Below are positions 48,285 through 59,316 of a DNA stretch of 64,000 bases, in pieces (the stretch's first letter is position 1; each line of letters starts with the position of its first letter). The notes beneath the pieces are model-generated. The model saw only the letters and a program-made list of their open reading frames with translations. It did no database searches and was not told the DNA's origin. Source of the stretch: Stropharia rugosoannulata (Eukaryota; Basidiomycota; Agaricomycetes; Agaricales; Strophariaceae); contig JANCIK010000005.1 of NCBI GenBank assembly GCA_028532985.1, positions 1,494,501-1,558,500 of the forward strand, given 5' to 3'. A program made the translations under genes and the position numbers.

Positions 48285-49349
48285 CTATCGTTTCCTTCGC
48301 TGAGTACTAGGTGCATCAAAACTATTTACTACCCTCGCTTTCTTCATTGTATCCCGTCTATAAGTCCATGTTCCTATATAATCCGAGGGCAGACTGCTGG
48401 GATAGCCATACGCGTACCCTCTGCACTTTCCTTCCATATTCGGGCTAGGTCTCCAGAACTGCGGCGGAGGTCTTTCTTTCACCTCCGCTTTTCTTCGCCT
48501 GCGACTCCGTGTCTTCTTGATGTCAGTTTGCACGGGATGGGCGTCCGCTGTGACGCACCCAGGAATCTTGGAGATGGGTGGTTGAAGAGGAAGGTCGGGC
48601 GCATGGATGTAAGGATATTGAAGGAGGTGAGGTGGAAGGGGAGGGCGCGTTCGACGAGGCGGTTGTAGCGTCCGTAGGATCATTACAGGCGGTTCTGCTC
48701 TTAGGTCTGAAACGCGCATTTCAACGGGCTGCGTGCGACTAGATGACACCTAGTACGAGACAAACAAAACAGTCAATAATTCAGAGTCTGAAGATATCGA
48801 AACCGGAATCACCTTTAGGATCTCAGATTGGCGAACTATCTCTGAGCCCTCAATTGCTGCTTCTTGTGCATACTGTTCGCGCAGAAAGGCGCGCTCCTCG
48901 GTATCTTCGGCATCAGGTTCGCGCGTCCTACTTAAACATAAGTCCACCTTATTTATTGACCAACTTTTCGCTCTTACTTTGACGGCGGCGGCGGTGGCGG
49001 CAGAAGAGACAACGAGATCGGGGAACGCGAGGAGACCAGACGGAATACTGATTTCAATGAGGTTATATATCATGCTAGTGATTTAAGTGGACTAACAGAC
49101 TATATCGTCAGACTGCTGTTCATGATGAGGTTTGGTCTGGGTCGTCGACGCTCTCCTTGGCGTAGGCAAAAGATATTGATGTGTAGTGGAGAGTGACTGT
49201 TGAATTAACTCATTCAGCGCGTGAACGGCCTCGGGATCTTCATTATAAGTGGTATGGAGTTCGAGCGCATCATCTGCGTATATTTCAGCACGCGTTAAGA
49301 TGGAAGATGTCTGAGGGAGAAGATGGGGATTGGCAAAGCGTGGTAGCAT
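48285..49349 (-). CDS. Conserved-looking protein of unknown function
   Basis: Not recognised. The start MLPRFANPHLLPQTSSILTR is followed by an acidic helix region (DDALELHTTYNEDPEAVHAL). The donor GTCTGAC after HHEQ joins to HMIYNLIEISIPSGLLAFPD. Then comes a charged helix REPDAEDTEERAFLREQYAQ and, after a further intron, a Pro-rich and basic C-terminal part (IKKTRSRRRRKAEVKERPPP, FWRPSPNMEGKCRGYAYGYP). It ends STQRRKR. About 320 residues. Divergent to NOP15 with 155 bp between starts, so they may share a promoter. Exon joins are consistent but unverified. Confidence 0.6.
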
Positions 49350-49504
49350 CTCAAGAGCGTTGTTGTGCCTTGTTGATCAACGTCGTTCGCTTTTTCTGAA
49401 ATTTCATTTTTGGGCTGCAGACTCGACGTTATCGTATCCCATTCGCTTGGGACTGTAATCACCACTTACTTTGTTTTTTTTTCCCTTTCTCACATCCCTT
49501 CACT

Positions 49505-51022
49505 ATGCCCTCTACGATATCGACAAAAAAGTCGAAAAAGACGTCAACAAAACCTGCAGCAGAGGCTGCCCCAGTCGTTGCCCCTGCTTCAGCAGAGTCG
49601 TCCAAGGCATCGAAAACACTTAAACGCAAAAAGGATGCTGAGGCGGATGCGGCACCTGCAGAGGAGCCTGTAGTACCGTCGGCTTCCAAGAAGGCGAAGA
49701 AGGAGGCGGAACCTGCTGCCAAACCTGCGAAAGCTGCTAAAGCATCGACAGAGGAACTTGCACCCGCACCCGTTGTCCAAGACGAGAAGAAAGCCAAATC
49801 CGATAAAAAGAGCAAATCTAAGTCTGCGCCTACTCCTACCTCAACCATTACTCCCCAAGTCTCTGCTCCCTCTCTTGCGAAGTCCAAAGAGTCGAAGACT
49901 AAGACGAAAGTTGCAAAGGAAACGCCAGTCACCGAGGAATTAACACCCGCTGTGCCCGTATCTATTCTGAAGAAGCCCAAGGATACCGTGAAAAATTCGA
50001 AGCCTGCCGAACCCGTTCCCACCTCCATTTCGCGACCGCGCGACAACAAAAAGGTTGCGCCTTCAAAATCCAAAAAGTCGAAGGTACCGGAGCCTGAACC
50101 CGAGTCGGAATCGGACAAGGAAGATGAGGAGATGAATGACGCTGAGGAGGCCGCGGGGGCGAATGACTCTGAAGAGGAGGGTCACCTGCACGGATTCTCG
50201 ACAGACGACGACGATTCATCGGACGAGGATGCTATGGACGATGAGGCGGATTTCGACATGGGCAGCCTGCCTACCATCGCCAAGGACGACGCAACAGTGC
50301 AGCGGAAGTTGGAGAAGGCGAAGAAACAAAATGTATGCTTGTTCTGTTTTATCGAAGGAATTTATACTTATGGGACTACAGTCTGAAGATCGCGGTGTTC
50401 TTTTCCTTGGCCGTCTTCCCCATGGATTCTATGAAGAGCAGCTGAGGGCGTACTTCTCTCAGTTTGGTACCGTCACCCGTATACGGGTATCCCGCAACAA
50501 AAAGGTCTTTCTACATATTTTGGAATTCTTCGTCTTCCTAACTTTGCTTTTTTTGTAGACTGGAAAGTCTAAACACTATGGTTTCATCGAGTTCGACTCC
50601 TCAGCCGTTGCACAGATCGTAGCAGAGACTATGGATAACTATCTGCTAATGGGACACATCATGCGTTGCAAAGTTATACCCAAGGACCAGGTCCACCCTG
50701 AGCTTTGGGTGGGCGCCAACCGTAAGTGGAGAGCAGTTCCCGTCGATCGTCTGGTTCGCGACCAACATGATAAAGTAAGTATGAAATACATCGTCTTCGA
50801 TGCACAATTGACCTCTTTCTTGTAGCCTCGCACGGAGGATGAGCAACAGAAAGCCACTAGACGATTATTGAAGCGCCAGCGTGAACGTCAAGCTAAGCTT
50901 GTGAAATCAGGTATCAAATACGACTTCAATAATGTTGGATATGTCAGTCTTCATCAATTTATACTCTTTTGATTCTTTGCTCATGCATCTTTTAGAAAAA
51001 ACCTGCCCCTGTCACTGCCTGA
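49505..51022 (+). CDS. NOP15: Ribosome-biogenesis RRM protein NOP15
   Basis: Nucleolar RNA-binding protein needed for 60S assembly. The N-terminal 270 residues are Lys/Ala/Pro/Ser-rich and end in an acidic run ([18 protein letters not shown]). A single RRM follows: RNP2 VLFLGRLP, then [20 protein letters not shown] and RNP1 KHYGFIEFD. After it come [33 protein letters not shown] and a basic tail ([20 protein letters not shown]) ending KKPAPVTA. Four introns. Fungal NOP15 and animal NIFK share the post-RRM helix seen here. The long open frame on the opposite strand at 49459-50118 is a codon-bias shadow. Confidence 0.9.
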
Positions 51023-51143
51023 GTACATGACCGTAGCTTGTTAAGCTTCCATATTTCCTTGACAATGTCAACCTTCTACCGTGCTCCTTGTACCATATCT
51101 GTATCGCTTCGTCTTATTTGTGCTATTATCGTGAGTAGGTGTT

Positions 51144-51977
51144 CTACGTCTCTTTTGCTAATCTTGCTAGGCCTGCGAGGATTTGCACTCCGGCCTTTGC
51201 ACCATCTACCACTCTCACAGCTTGCAAGCCCGCCTCCGCTACACCCGCCTGAACAAGTGGTTCCATCCCCGCCATCCCTACTGCTAGTCAACACAAAGTC
51301 TAAGACCGTGCATATATACTCACCGGCACATCCCAGAATAATGACGTCCGCTCCCTGCGTCGCACTCTTCACGCTCGCTGCCTTCACCTTTACCTCGACG
51401 TGGGCGCGCTCGCCGGCCTGGAATTCGAGCACCCCCAACTCGCAGGTGACGAGGCCCGCGAAGCGCTCAGACGCGCCACCAAGGAAATTGCGCACCTCCG
51501 TGTAGTGGATGTACTTGTACCCGTACCCGGAGGTGATGATCCCGAAACGCTGTCCGATCAGTAGCGCCTGCGAGATCGCACCTTCGAGGATGTTCAGCGC
51601 GGGCTTGCGCGTCGCCTCGCGGAGCATGTGCGTGAGCGGGTGGTCTGAGACTAACATGGATCAGGGAGCGCGTCAGATATATCTCTGAAAGAGCGAATGG
51701 CGGTGCTTTGCATTAGGTGAATGGGTAAGTACTTACAACAGCAGACGAGAAAGCCGTCGTATTTGTCGATGAGGCCCTTCGTGGTGATGTCGTTGAAACA
51801 GGCGGCGCCGCTGAGAACGCCGGTTGTCGCATCGTTTATGGATGGCGGTGCGCTGCCTGGCGCTGTGTAGAAGACGAGCGTCGTCCCTGGGGGCGGCGTG
51901 AGGATTTGGCGCAAGCCTTCCGTGACTGATGCGGACGAGTTAGGATTGATAATTAACAGGGAAACTGTTTCTGACAT
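51144..51977 (-). CDS. Asp/Glu/hydantoin racemase family protein (DCG1-like)
   Basis: Family of two-cysteine cofactor-independent racemases; yeast DCG1 belongs to it and is linked to allantoin/nitrogen use. The start MSETVSLLIINPNSSASVTE contains the N-P-N-S signature. The first catalytic Cys is in VCCFSDHPL across an intron; the second is in DVIILGCAAVGMAGMEPLVQ after a 43-nt intron whose removal restores GCA. It ends LARLAKET. About 245 residues. Stops of this gene and NOP15 lie about 120 bp apart in convergent orientation. Confidence 0.87.
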
Positions 51978-53162
51978 GGTGGTAAGAAATTAGTATCTCA
52001 TCAAAGGGATCAACTGCAAGCACCGTGAATTCGAAGACTGGTTTATTCTTACCATGATGCTCATTAATGCCTACCAAACGATTTCAGAATCATATGGCTC
52101 AGGAGTTGTTCGCACCAGGAAGCTCGATCACGTGCCGATCAATCGATTGTCCAAATCCAAAAAAATGTTGGGAAGATCTTATTCCGTCTTCTCGCTGGCG
52201 CACCTCCTTCCTTCCCGCCAACACGCCCGTCATACATTCCAAACACTCTGGCGTGTAGTTATGCTCTGCGATTTGCGTCTGACACGGCGTATCAGACGAT
52301 GAACGTATTATCCTGATCACGCGATCGCCCACTGACAGCATCCCTGACTCACGGCTAGGTATGACTCGTGGGCCTAGCGTCCTGCTTGCACTCTACCACG
52401 ATGCTTGGGCTCTTACTTTTCTGCTCATGTACTACGCATGTCTGGGAGCCGTAGAAGATCGGTGACCATTCACCTTATCGATGCTATCCGATGGACTGCC
52501 GGATATTCGTCGGATGCTGTTAGGGGCGATTTTCTGAGTATCGTATCCGAATACAAAAAAAAAAAATTCAGGTGTGCAATGAATGACCCATTCGACTAGG
52601 ATCTTTGTCTGATGCTCCTGGTCGGTATAGCTTATGGGAAATTTAGTTTAACGCTGCTGAAGCAATGCATTTTTGAAAGTAGCCTTAAAGCGTACACCAA
52701 GTAGCTGAAGGTATGAATCCGTTAACCATATTGACCCATTAAACGAAAGGATTAAATTATTAACGTTGATATGTGACAGAGTTTGCACAAGTGCTGCACG
52801 GAAGTTGAATAAACGGCAACTACAATGCGCTTATCGTGTTGAAGAGGTACAGGTGGGATACTACGGTAGCGAAAAAAAGTAATACATAAATACATGGTAA
52901 GCATCCTGAGATCCTGAAAAGACGCGACTGACTATATCAACACAGCAAACAGGTTAATTGTACAAGGAAGGAACTAAGAACTGAAACGAGCATATTCCAG
53001 GCCAGTTCAAGCTAATTACGGAGACGAGTGGAGGGATCATAATGGGCTGAAAGATATGCAACAGATGGGAAAACAAAATGGGTATGGGGGAGATGCTGGG
53101 GTATCGAGGTCAGATAGTATGATCTTTTTGGTCATTTTTGCAAAGCTCACTTTCTGGTCTTT
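51978..53162. other. Intergenic, no gene seen
   Basis: About 1.2 kb upstream of the racemase and downstream of MAF1. Contains an A11 run near 52555 and AT-rich DNA. Short open frames around 52054-52341 on both strands overlap each other and lack motifs. Confidence 0.55.
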
Positions 53163-54242
53163 TCAGTGAAGAAGACCAAGGGTCCGAGCACCTAGACCAA
53201 CACCTCCTTCCCAGCCCTTGAAGCGCTCGTTCGAGACCGGCGACCCAAACTCATCGTCGCTCGTGTACATTCGGCCGATTCCCCGGGAGCGAGCCCAACA
53301 TGAAATGAAGAGGACACGCTTCTTCTTGCGGTTCAGGAAGAACCAATGGGATGACCAGAGGAGGGCGCCGCGGCGCTTGAAGCGCAAACTCGCCGACATT
53401 GTCAGGTCGTCAAGGTTGTCGAATACGGAATTATTGATGGCGGCACGGGGTGTCGGCGGGGGAATCTTGGCACTGGCGCCGTAATTTCTTGGCTTAAGCT
53501 CGTCAACATCATAATTGTCGAACTCGAACGTGCCATCCTCGTCACTTGACGAGGCCTCGTCTGCGATCGAGGCGACGTCGTCTTCGTCATCCGAGAAGTC
53601 GTTGGCGTGAGGATCGGCGTCGATTTCGGGGGTGTAGGAGAAGACCTCGCATTCCGATAACCCGATCACATCGTCCATGAGACGAAAGAGGGTGGGGTGG
53701 GTGCCCGAGACTATAGGCGGGGGCGCGAGCGGACTTGAGAGCCTGTGTTCATACGGGGAAGACGAGCTGGGCTCGGTAATGGGGAAGAAGTCTGAGGAGG
53801 TGGGCGGGTATGACGAGTATGAACGCGGGGCAGTGGAGCCGCGCTGCGGGGCGATAAGAGTGTTGCTGAGTGCGTTGAGAATGCTGGCGCCGTCCTGCTC
53901 TTTGACGAAGTGTGACGGGCGCACGTCCGAAAACTCGTGGTCCGGGAAGGCGACGTTCAGGGTCGCAATGAGAAGAAAAAGTGTCTTGCGGGATGCCTGC
54001 TTGTCAATGGGGCCGAAGGGGGTCATCTCTGCCTCGCGGTCGAGGGCGAGCCATGAGGGAAGGGGTGGAGAGTTGGAGATGTCGTCCTGGTATGCAGTCT
54101 CGAGGGACTTGAAGAGCTTCTTGTCGCGCTTGATGTTCTTGCAGCTGTATGCCTCCATACGGGTATGGACTGCGCACTCTGGGCCTTCATGTGTGAGGGA
54201 CTGGGCGAGATGAGAGAGGGCGGGGATCTCTATGTATTTCAT
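53163..54242 (-). CDS. MAF1: MAF1, repressor of RNA polymerase III
   Basis: Nutrient-responsive Pol III repressor, phosphorylated by TORC1/PKA. The start is MKYIEIPALSHLAQ, matching the family N-terminus; the frame stays open upstream to 54392, but that stretch looks like leader. Conserved boxes: MEAYSCKNIKRDKKLFKSLE, then FGPIDKQASRKTLFLLIATL, NVAFPDHEFSDVRPSHFV, YTPEIDADPHANDFSDDEDD and LLWSSHWFFLNRKKKRVLFI. A Ser/Pro-rich loop between boxes would hold phosphorylation sites. A single uninterrupted exon of 359 codons, unusual among its intron-rich neighbours. Confidence 0.92.
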   Translation of the reverse strand: MKYIEIPALSHLAQSLTHEGPECAVHTRMEAYSCKNIKRDKKLFKSLETAYQDDISNSPPLPSWLALDREAEMTPFGPIDKQASRKTLFLLIATLNVAFPDHEFSDVRPSHFVKEQDGASILNALSNTLIAPQRGSTAPRSYSSYPPTSSDFFPITEPSSSSPYEHRLSSPLAPPPIVSGTHPTLFRLMDDVIGLSECEVFSYTPEIDADPHANDFSDDEDDVASIADEASSSDEDGTFEFDNYDVDELKPRNYGASAKIPPPTPRAAINNSVFDNLDDLTMSASLRFKRRGALLWSSHWFFLNRKKKRVLFISCWARSRGIGRMYTSDDEFGSPVSNERFKGWEGGVGLGARTLGLLH

Positions 54243-55456
54243 GGCGGGGAGGGGAGGAGGGATGGTTGAAGCGTCGGCGCTGCAGACGGAGGGAGCTGGG
54301 AAAGGGGCGTGGCTTACATTATGGACTGATCCACTCTGTTTGTTGTTGACACTTGCCTTCCCTTTCCGGCTTCCTGGTCCGACCGCACTCAATAGCTTAT
54401 ATTGCTTTGCACCCCCGAATTATCTCTCACACTCTATTGCCTGCCTCCGCGAGAATCTTAGACATTGCTGTACCGGCGTGACTTTCTATTATTTTAGGCT
54501 ACGCAATGTCATATTTCACTTGATTGTGCCGAGGCACTCGGAACCAGTTGATACCTTCTACGCAGCATTCACAGCGTATCTACATTTTCGCCTTCAGAAT
54601 ATATTTTCCACACAAGTTTAACTTCTAAAGTTCTTGGCACAGCTGCCCTCCCGCAAACAACATGTCACAAAGGCCTGGATATCCGCGCAATCATACTTCC
54701 GGCGTGCCAGTCTCGATCATGACACGCCCAGGAAACGTGCTGGTGAGCACTAAGGTTGAGTAATAAAATCCGAGTATTTTCTGCGCTTAACAGAGGCTTC
54801 TTACTCCCTGCAATAATTATCCAGGCACAATCCTGCTTTCACACTGTCTGGCAGCCGTTAATGACAAACTTTTGTTGGCCCTTCATGGGACCTGGCTTTA
54901 ACACGTTCGTTTGCAATGTCGTTTCTCGTCCGTAAGCAATGAAGAACGTGCGCAGTCCGTCGCCGCCGGTTATGACTGCAGAATGGTAACCCAGGGCTGT
55001 ACCTCTCTATGAAGAGTGTGCATAACCTCATACGGCCGACATGCTCTCCTCTGCTCACCTAAAGAAGTACATATCTTCACTTATACTTAGGTTAATTCGT
55101 GATAAGTATATTCGCGGGTCCTGTGCGCGTTAAAGTATTCAATTGGTCCAATAAATTCATGGGTTTTTAAGTACTTGGAATGTGAAAGGTCTGAATCTCC
55201 CTCCAGAGTTGAATAACCAGGCTGTACATAGACCTGTAGACGCATGACGCGCATTTGCGGGCGCCTATTTTGTTAAGCGCCATCAATTCATCATTTACTC
55301 AATATCAATCGCGATCGCCACCCTAAACTAACCAGGACTAACCCCAAGGTGCTGTAAATCTCTAATTGACGCCAGGAATAGTTACGAAATTGATCCATTT
55401 ATTAGTGTTTAAAACGACTACCTATACAGCGACATCGCGCGGAAGATGGGACTATG
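54243..55456. other. Intergenic, no gene seen
   Basis: Includes the MAF1 promoter and the 3' flank of the kinase-like pseudogene. Short frames at 54232-54621 and 54858-55058 show no recognisable domain. Confidence 0.5.
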
Positions 55457-56659
55457 TTATACTGCCCAAATCTTGGAACGCTGTTTGGGCGCGAACTCAG
55501 CAAGGGCATCGCGGAGCATCTCAATCATCTTCTGGTGCGTCATCTTGCCGCTCGCTCTCCCCGAAGAGAAAAACGCCTCCCGCAGACGGCGCAGCAATGG
55601 CTTCAGGTCGCGGAAGCACATCGCGACGTGTTTTAGTACGTCCTCTTCGAATCGCTCCGCGCTAACCACAGCCTACTGCTTGGCCGCCCCGCACGCGGCG
55701 TCCGAGGGCGCGGCGTACCATGCGTGCAGCGCGGTCGCCGTGATGTCGAGCTTCTTGCGCCGCATGCCCTTCTGCCTGGAGGAGACGATGCAGAGCCAGA
55801 GGAGGACGTAGAAGAATGATTCTAGGTCATGGTGGGGCTTGCGTACGAACTCGTCTGCTGGTGTTAAAAGCGCGTCGATTGACTTGAAGGGTTGGGTGAC
55901 CTGAATGGGGTACATTATCTCAGTATTTGAGGTGCAGTCCTTTCAAATGTTGGGTTACCTCGGGATCGTCGTACACTATTTCTTCGTCGTCCTGGGTATG
56001 ATCTATTAGGAAGCCGAAATGTACCTGCAAAACGTTGCAATGATGTTTGGGTGAATGTCCAACAAAGAGACGAAGTATAGGCACACCTCCGAGTCAGCAG
56101 AGTCCATTTCTTCACTAGAGTCCCTGAATTCTTCATTAAATTTAGCATGGATGCTAAAACAAATGAAAAACCTTTTTATTTTACTGCTTTTTGCCTGGCA
56201 GCGTTTCCCGTCTTTTCCTTTCACGCCTGCTTTGCATTTACTACGAGGGAACTGTGCAAGGATTATATTCGATATGCTTATTTCACTCAAACACGACTCG
56301 TTCTTCATAGTAATCATCGCATGCGCTGTGAGGCGGTGTCATATTCAGTTGGAAACCTGTCAACGACTACACAGATCAAATCCCAGCTCACTTTGTATGG
56401 TCTGTATCAGCACGGATAGGAGCTCGTGTATCGACGCAAATTGCGTAATATCATCCAGCGTGCGCTCCTGCACGTCAGGGTCTATACTTAAGAACAAAGC
56501 GGCGAGCTCCTCCATGTCATCTTCAGGTATAAGCCGCGGTCCGACGGGGGACGGCGATGGGGTGTTCCTCGCTTTCTTCGGCTCTGGCGTTGTCACCGAA
56601 GGCAGCAGCTGGTTTATGGACGCAAGGACATCGAGCGTGGTGAATTGTTCGTGTGACAT
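55457..56659 (-). pseudogene. FunK1-like kinase-tail gene with in-frame stop
   Basis: Paralogue of the gene at 57.2-57.95 kb. The start MSHEQFTTLDVLASINQLL leads to a helical N-terminal part (DITQFASIHELLSVLIQTIQ). The C-terminal part resembles the last third of fungal FunK1 kinases: ADEFVRKPHHDLESFFYVLL, WLCIVSS, then FEEDVLKHVAMCFRDLKPLL. A TAG codon (55670-55672) splits it between CGAAKQ and VVSAERFEED, where the paralogue reads through (CGALKGEAMYTT). No intron of workable size removes it. No kinase glycine loop, lysine or catalytic HRD was found. Internal exon structure is uncertain. Probably a decayed, already truncated kinase relative. Confidence 0.65.
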
Positions 56660-57221
56660 TATAATAGATTGCCAAATTACTTTGCAGTTGAGTGGCACGA
56701 GTTGTTTGTAGCGTATGCTCAAGCTCAAAGGACTCTTGTTTTGATGGGACTCGGAATGGGGCGTTCAGTAGTAACATCCATCTCTGGCGCGCAGGCGCTT
56801 TTAAGCTCTTCTTGGCTCTTGTGGATCGTGTGTGCCTCTGATTTGGGTTTGTGGCCTGTCACCCGCGGCGCGGTCGGCAGCGCGTGAACGCGTTGCTTTG
56901 GCTAAAGCATTTGCTATAAAGGGCACAAGCCACCTGGAGATTGCCATGTACCGCATTGGCTAGATTTCAAAAACACAAAGGCCAATCATGCAACCGTTGC
57001 CAATGGTAGTGCCCACCGGGCATACATGAGAGTGGCAAGCTTGTTACATGGAATGTACCTTTACTGGTGAAACGTTTGTACTCGGATGGTGGGTTTCCCA
57101 CTGATCTGCAAAACAAGAGCGCCAATGGGATATTGAGCGCTTAAAGGTAATGTGGCGCCTGCCCTTTCTATCAATTTATATCGCTGAAGATCAAAGCGTG
57201 TATATAAGAGCAGATATGCTA
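56660..57221. other. Intergenic, no gene seen
   Basis: Separates the two FunK1-like paralogues, which lie in tandem on the minus strand. No motif seen. Confidence 0.5.
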
Positions 57222-57953
57222 CTAGCCGCAAGACCGAGGAACTGACCGCATGAGCTTAATAACCTTTTTATGCGTAACGTCTAGTCGCAGCGGATCAGAG
57301 CGGTCAAAAAGTAGCATCCTCAGGTTGCGAAAAAGTGGTTTAAGGCACTCAAAGTACGGGTCACAGTGAGTTAAAACGTCCTCCTCAAAGCTACCTGTGG
57401 TATACATGGCTTCCCCCTTTAGTGCCCCACACCATGCATTGGATTTCCCAAGATACCAGAAGTGAACAGACGTCAATGTGATATCGCAGCTCGAGCGTTC
57501 AGCACCATCTGGCCCGCTGCAGGTGAGACATATCCATAGCAAAATATAAAAGTATCGCTCGATGGCATGATGGGGCTTGCTAGCGAATTGTTGTGGGCTC
57601 TGGGTAAGTTGGTCGAGAGGCATAAACAGCCTGGCTGGAAGGTAGTTAAGGCCATCGCGCGGAAGGTCTTGATGAACATTCACGGGCGGGAATTTCAGAT
57701 ATTTCAGATAAACCTCTGGGTCACCATGAGCTAGCATACTGGATCAGTCCAAAAGTTTATGACAACGTTATGATCTTGACTAACCTTTTATGATTTTTAT
57801 AAGATTCGAGAGGAGGTGGTCTATCGACTTGAACTTCGTTATATCAAAATCTAGGGCTCTGTGAGCAACGTCTGTTTTTCTCGGAGCTGATTGGTGTTTG
57901 CGAATAAACCATTTTCCCGGCGCAATGCTGTTGTTTGGAGGGGCTGGCTTCAT
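57222..57953 (-). CDS. FunK1-like kinase C-terminal-lobe protein, compact
   Basis: Short protein with only the C-lobe end of a FunK1-type kinase. The start MKPAPPNNSIAPGKWFIRKH is followed by DITKFKSIDHLLSNLIKII. One intron (TA|GTCAAG ... CCAG|T) rejoins the frame into GYMLAHGDPEVYLKYLKFPP; any other donor gives a stop. Then ASKPHHAIERYFYILLWICL (equivalent of the HDLESF helix; the usual Asp-Leu-Glu is changed to Ala-Ile-Glu), ALKGEAMYTTGSFEEDVLTH and the end LMRSVPRSCG. About 225 residues; it lacks all ATP-binding and catalytic motifs. It may be a non-catalytic derivative or a remnant. Confidence 0.6.
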
Positions 57954-58455
57954 CTTGGCGAGTTTGGTGTGGCCCTGCTGTGCGCTAGTTTGCTCCTTTT
58001 ATAATGACAAACGGTACATCGGGTGTCTTCAACAGCTGCTAGTCCTTAATTATGGGTCGTCTGGTATGCTCACATAGGTTGTCATTGTCTTCCTGGCCAA
58101 ACCCAAGTACAAATGAGTTGCTCAGATAGTTTCAAATAGCAAATCGGGCCATTTGCGGTAGTCCTTATCAGGACCCTTTCGCGGCGGGGCAAATTTCGTT
58201 CATTTTACAGAGTGGCGCGGGTGCACAAGGTTGGACAGGAATGTGCATCATTGACTCTTGAGCGCTTGAGCTTGTGATAGTCCTTAGAGGAGCCGTTGTG
58301 ATTCTTGGGATAGGATAGGTGCTGTGGTGGGAAAGCGAAAGGAGAGATTTGTGGGGAAAGACAGTCACATGCTGGCAAATATCATATGATAAATCCCCTC
58401 GAATAAAGTACTTACCCTCGGCCTATCGTCGTTACCCTTTCCCGCCCCAATCCCC
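57954..58455. other. Intergenic, no gene seen
   Basis: Divergent space between the FunK1-like gene and the SCP2 gene. No motif or structured repeat seen. Confidence 0.5.
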
Positions 58456-59050
58456 ATGTCAGACGATATCAAAGCCCCAGGATTTAAGGTCGGTCCCTCC
58501 CAATGTCTCTTATACGTAGTACAGACGCTTAAGGCACGCTCAGGCCTCCGAGCTCATTGCGGGACTAAAGTCCGCGTTCGAGAAATACTCGGATGCCGAG
58601 AAGCAAGCCCAAATTAAAAAGGTATGCGCGTCATCTCGACAACGCAAACACCAGCGTGCTCATAGCGAGGCAGACAAACGGCATCTTCGAGCTCCAGGTC
58701 ACGAACGACGCTAAGGAGACGGTAACATGGACCATTGATATGAAGAAGGCCGGCACTGTGTACAAGGGAAAAGCAACCCCGAAGGCTGATGTCACCATCA
58801 TCCTTGCTGACGAAACCCTCGTTGACCTGGCTGATGGCAAGGTGTGTTTCCAACTAAACGTCACCCGGTGTTTGTCTCAACTTGTTCGTTCAGCTCAATG
58901 GCCAGAAGGCATTCATGACTGGCAAGCTAAAGACCCGTGGAAATATGATGCTTGCTACGAAGCTGGATACTGTTCTCAAGGTACATAACATTCAACATTT
59001 ACAAAGATATTGTCTCACTGTTATAACAGGGGGCAAAGGCCAAGCTCTAG
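58456..59050 (+). CDS. SCP2 sterol-carrier domain protein
   Basis: Stand-alone lipid-binding protein, usually peroxisomal. The start is MSDDIKAPGFK; intron 1 ends at GCTCAG, joining ASELIAGLKSAFEKYSDAEK. Then TNGIFELQVTNDAKETVTWT, KKAGTVYKGKATPKADVTII and LADETLVDLADGK, after an intron LNGQKAFMTGKLKTRGNMML, and LATKLDTVLKGAKAKL. The C-terminal A-K-L resembles a PTS1 signal (S/A-K-L), supporting peroxisomal location. Four introns, about 125 residues, normal for the family. Confidence 0.92.
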
Positions 59051-59316
59051 ATTGATATCTATATTTAATGTACAAAAACATGGCAATATACCTTTTGATT
59101 TCAACTTGGTCGGACGTTAAAGACTGTTTACCAACTGGTTGACATATGCAGTTCGAACAGTCGCGCGCGGAAGAATATGATGTAAAAACAAAATGAATGT
59201 ATGTCCTAAACATTTCCGATTACGAGAGGAGTGGTGGTTTACGAAGTACAAATAGCGTTAGAAGTTAAAAATCCAGATAATATAATGCTATGCGGAGACT
59301 GAGATTCGGGATATAC

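Noticed and set aside
49459..50118. 219-codon open frame opposite NOP15
   Set aside because: It mirrors the Lys/Ala/Ser-rich low-complexity codons of NOP15, a typical antisense shadow.
54243..54392. Upstream in-frame extension of MAF1
   Set aside because: The family starts at M-K-Y-I-E; the extra 50 codons have no conserved features and probably are 5' leader.
57222..57953. Reading the second FunK1-like gene as broken
   Set aside because: The first donor choice gave a stop, but the donor at TA|GTCAAG with acceptor CCAG restores one frame, so the gene is called intact.
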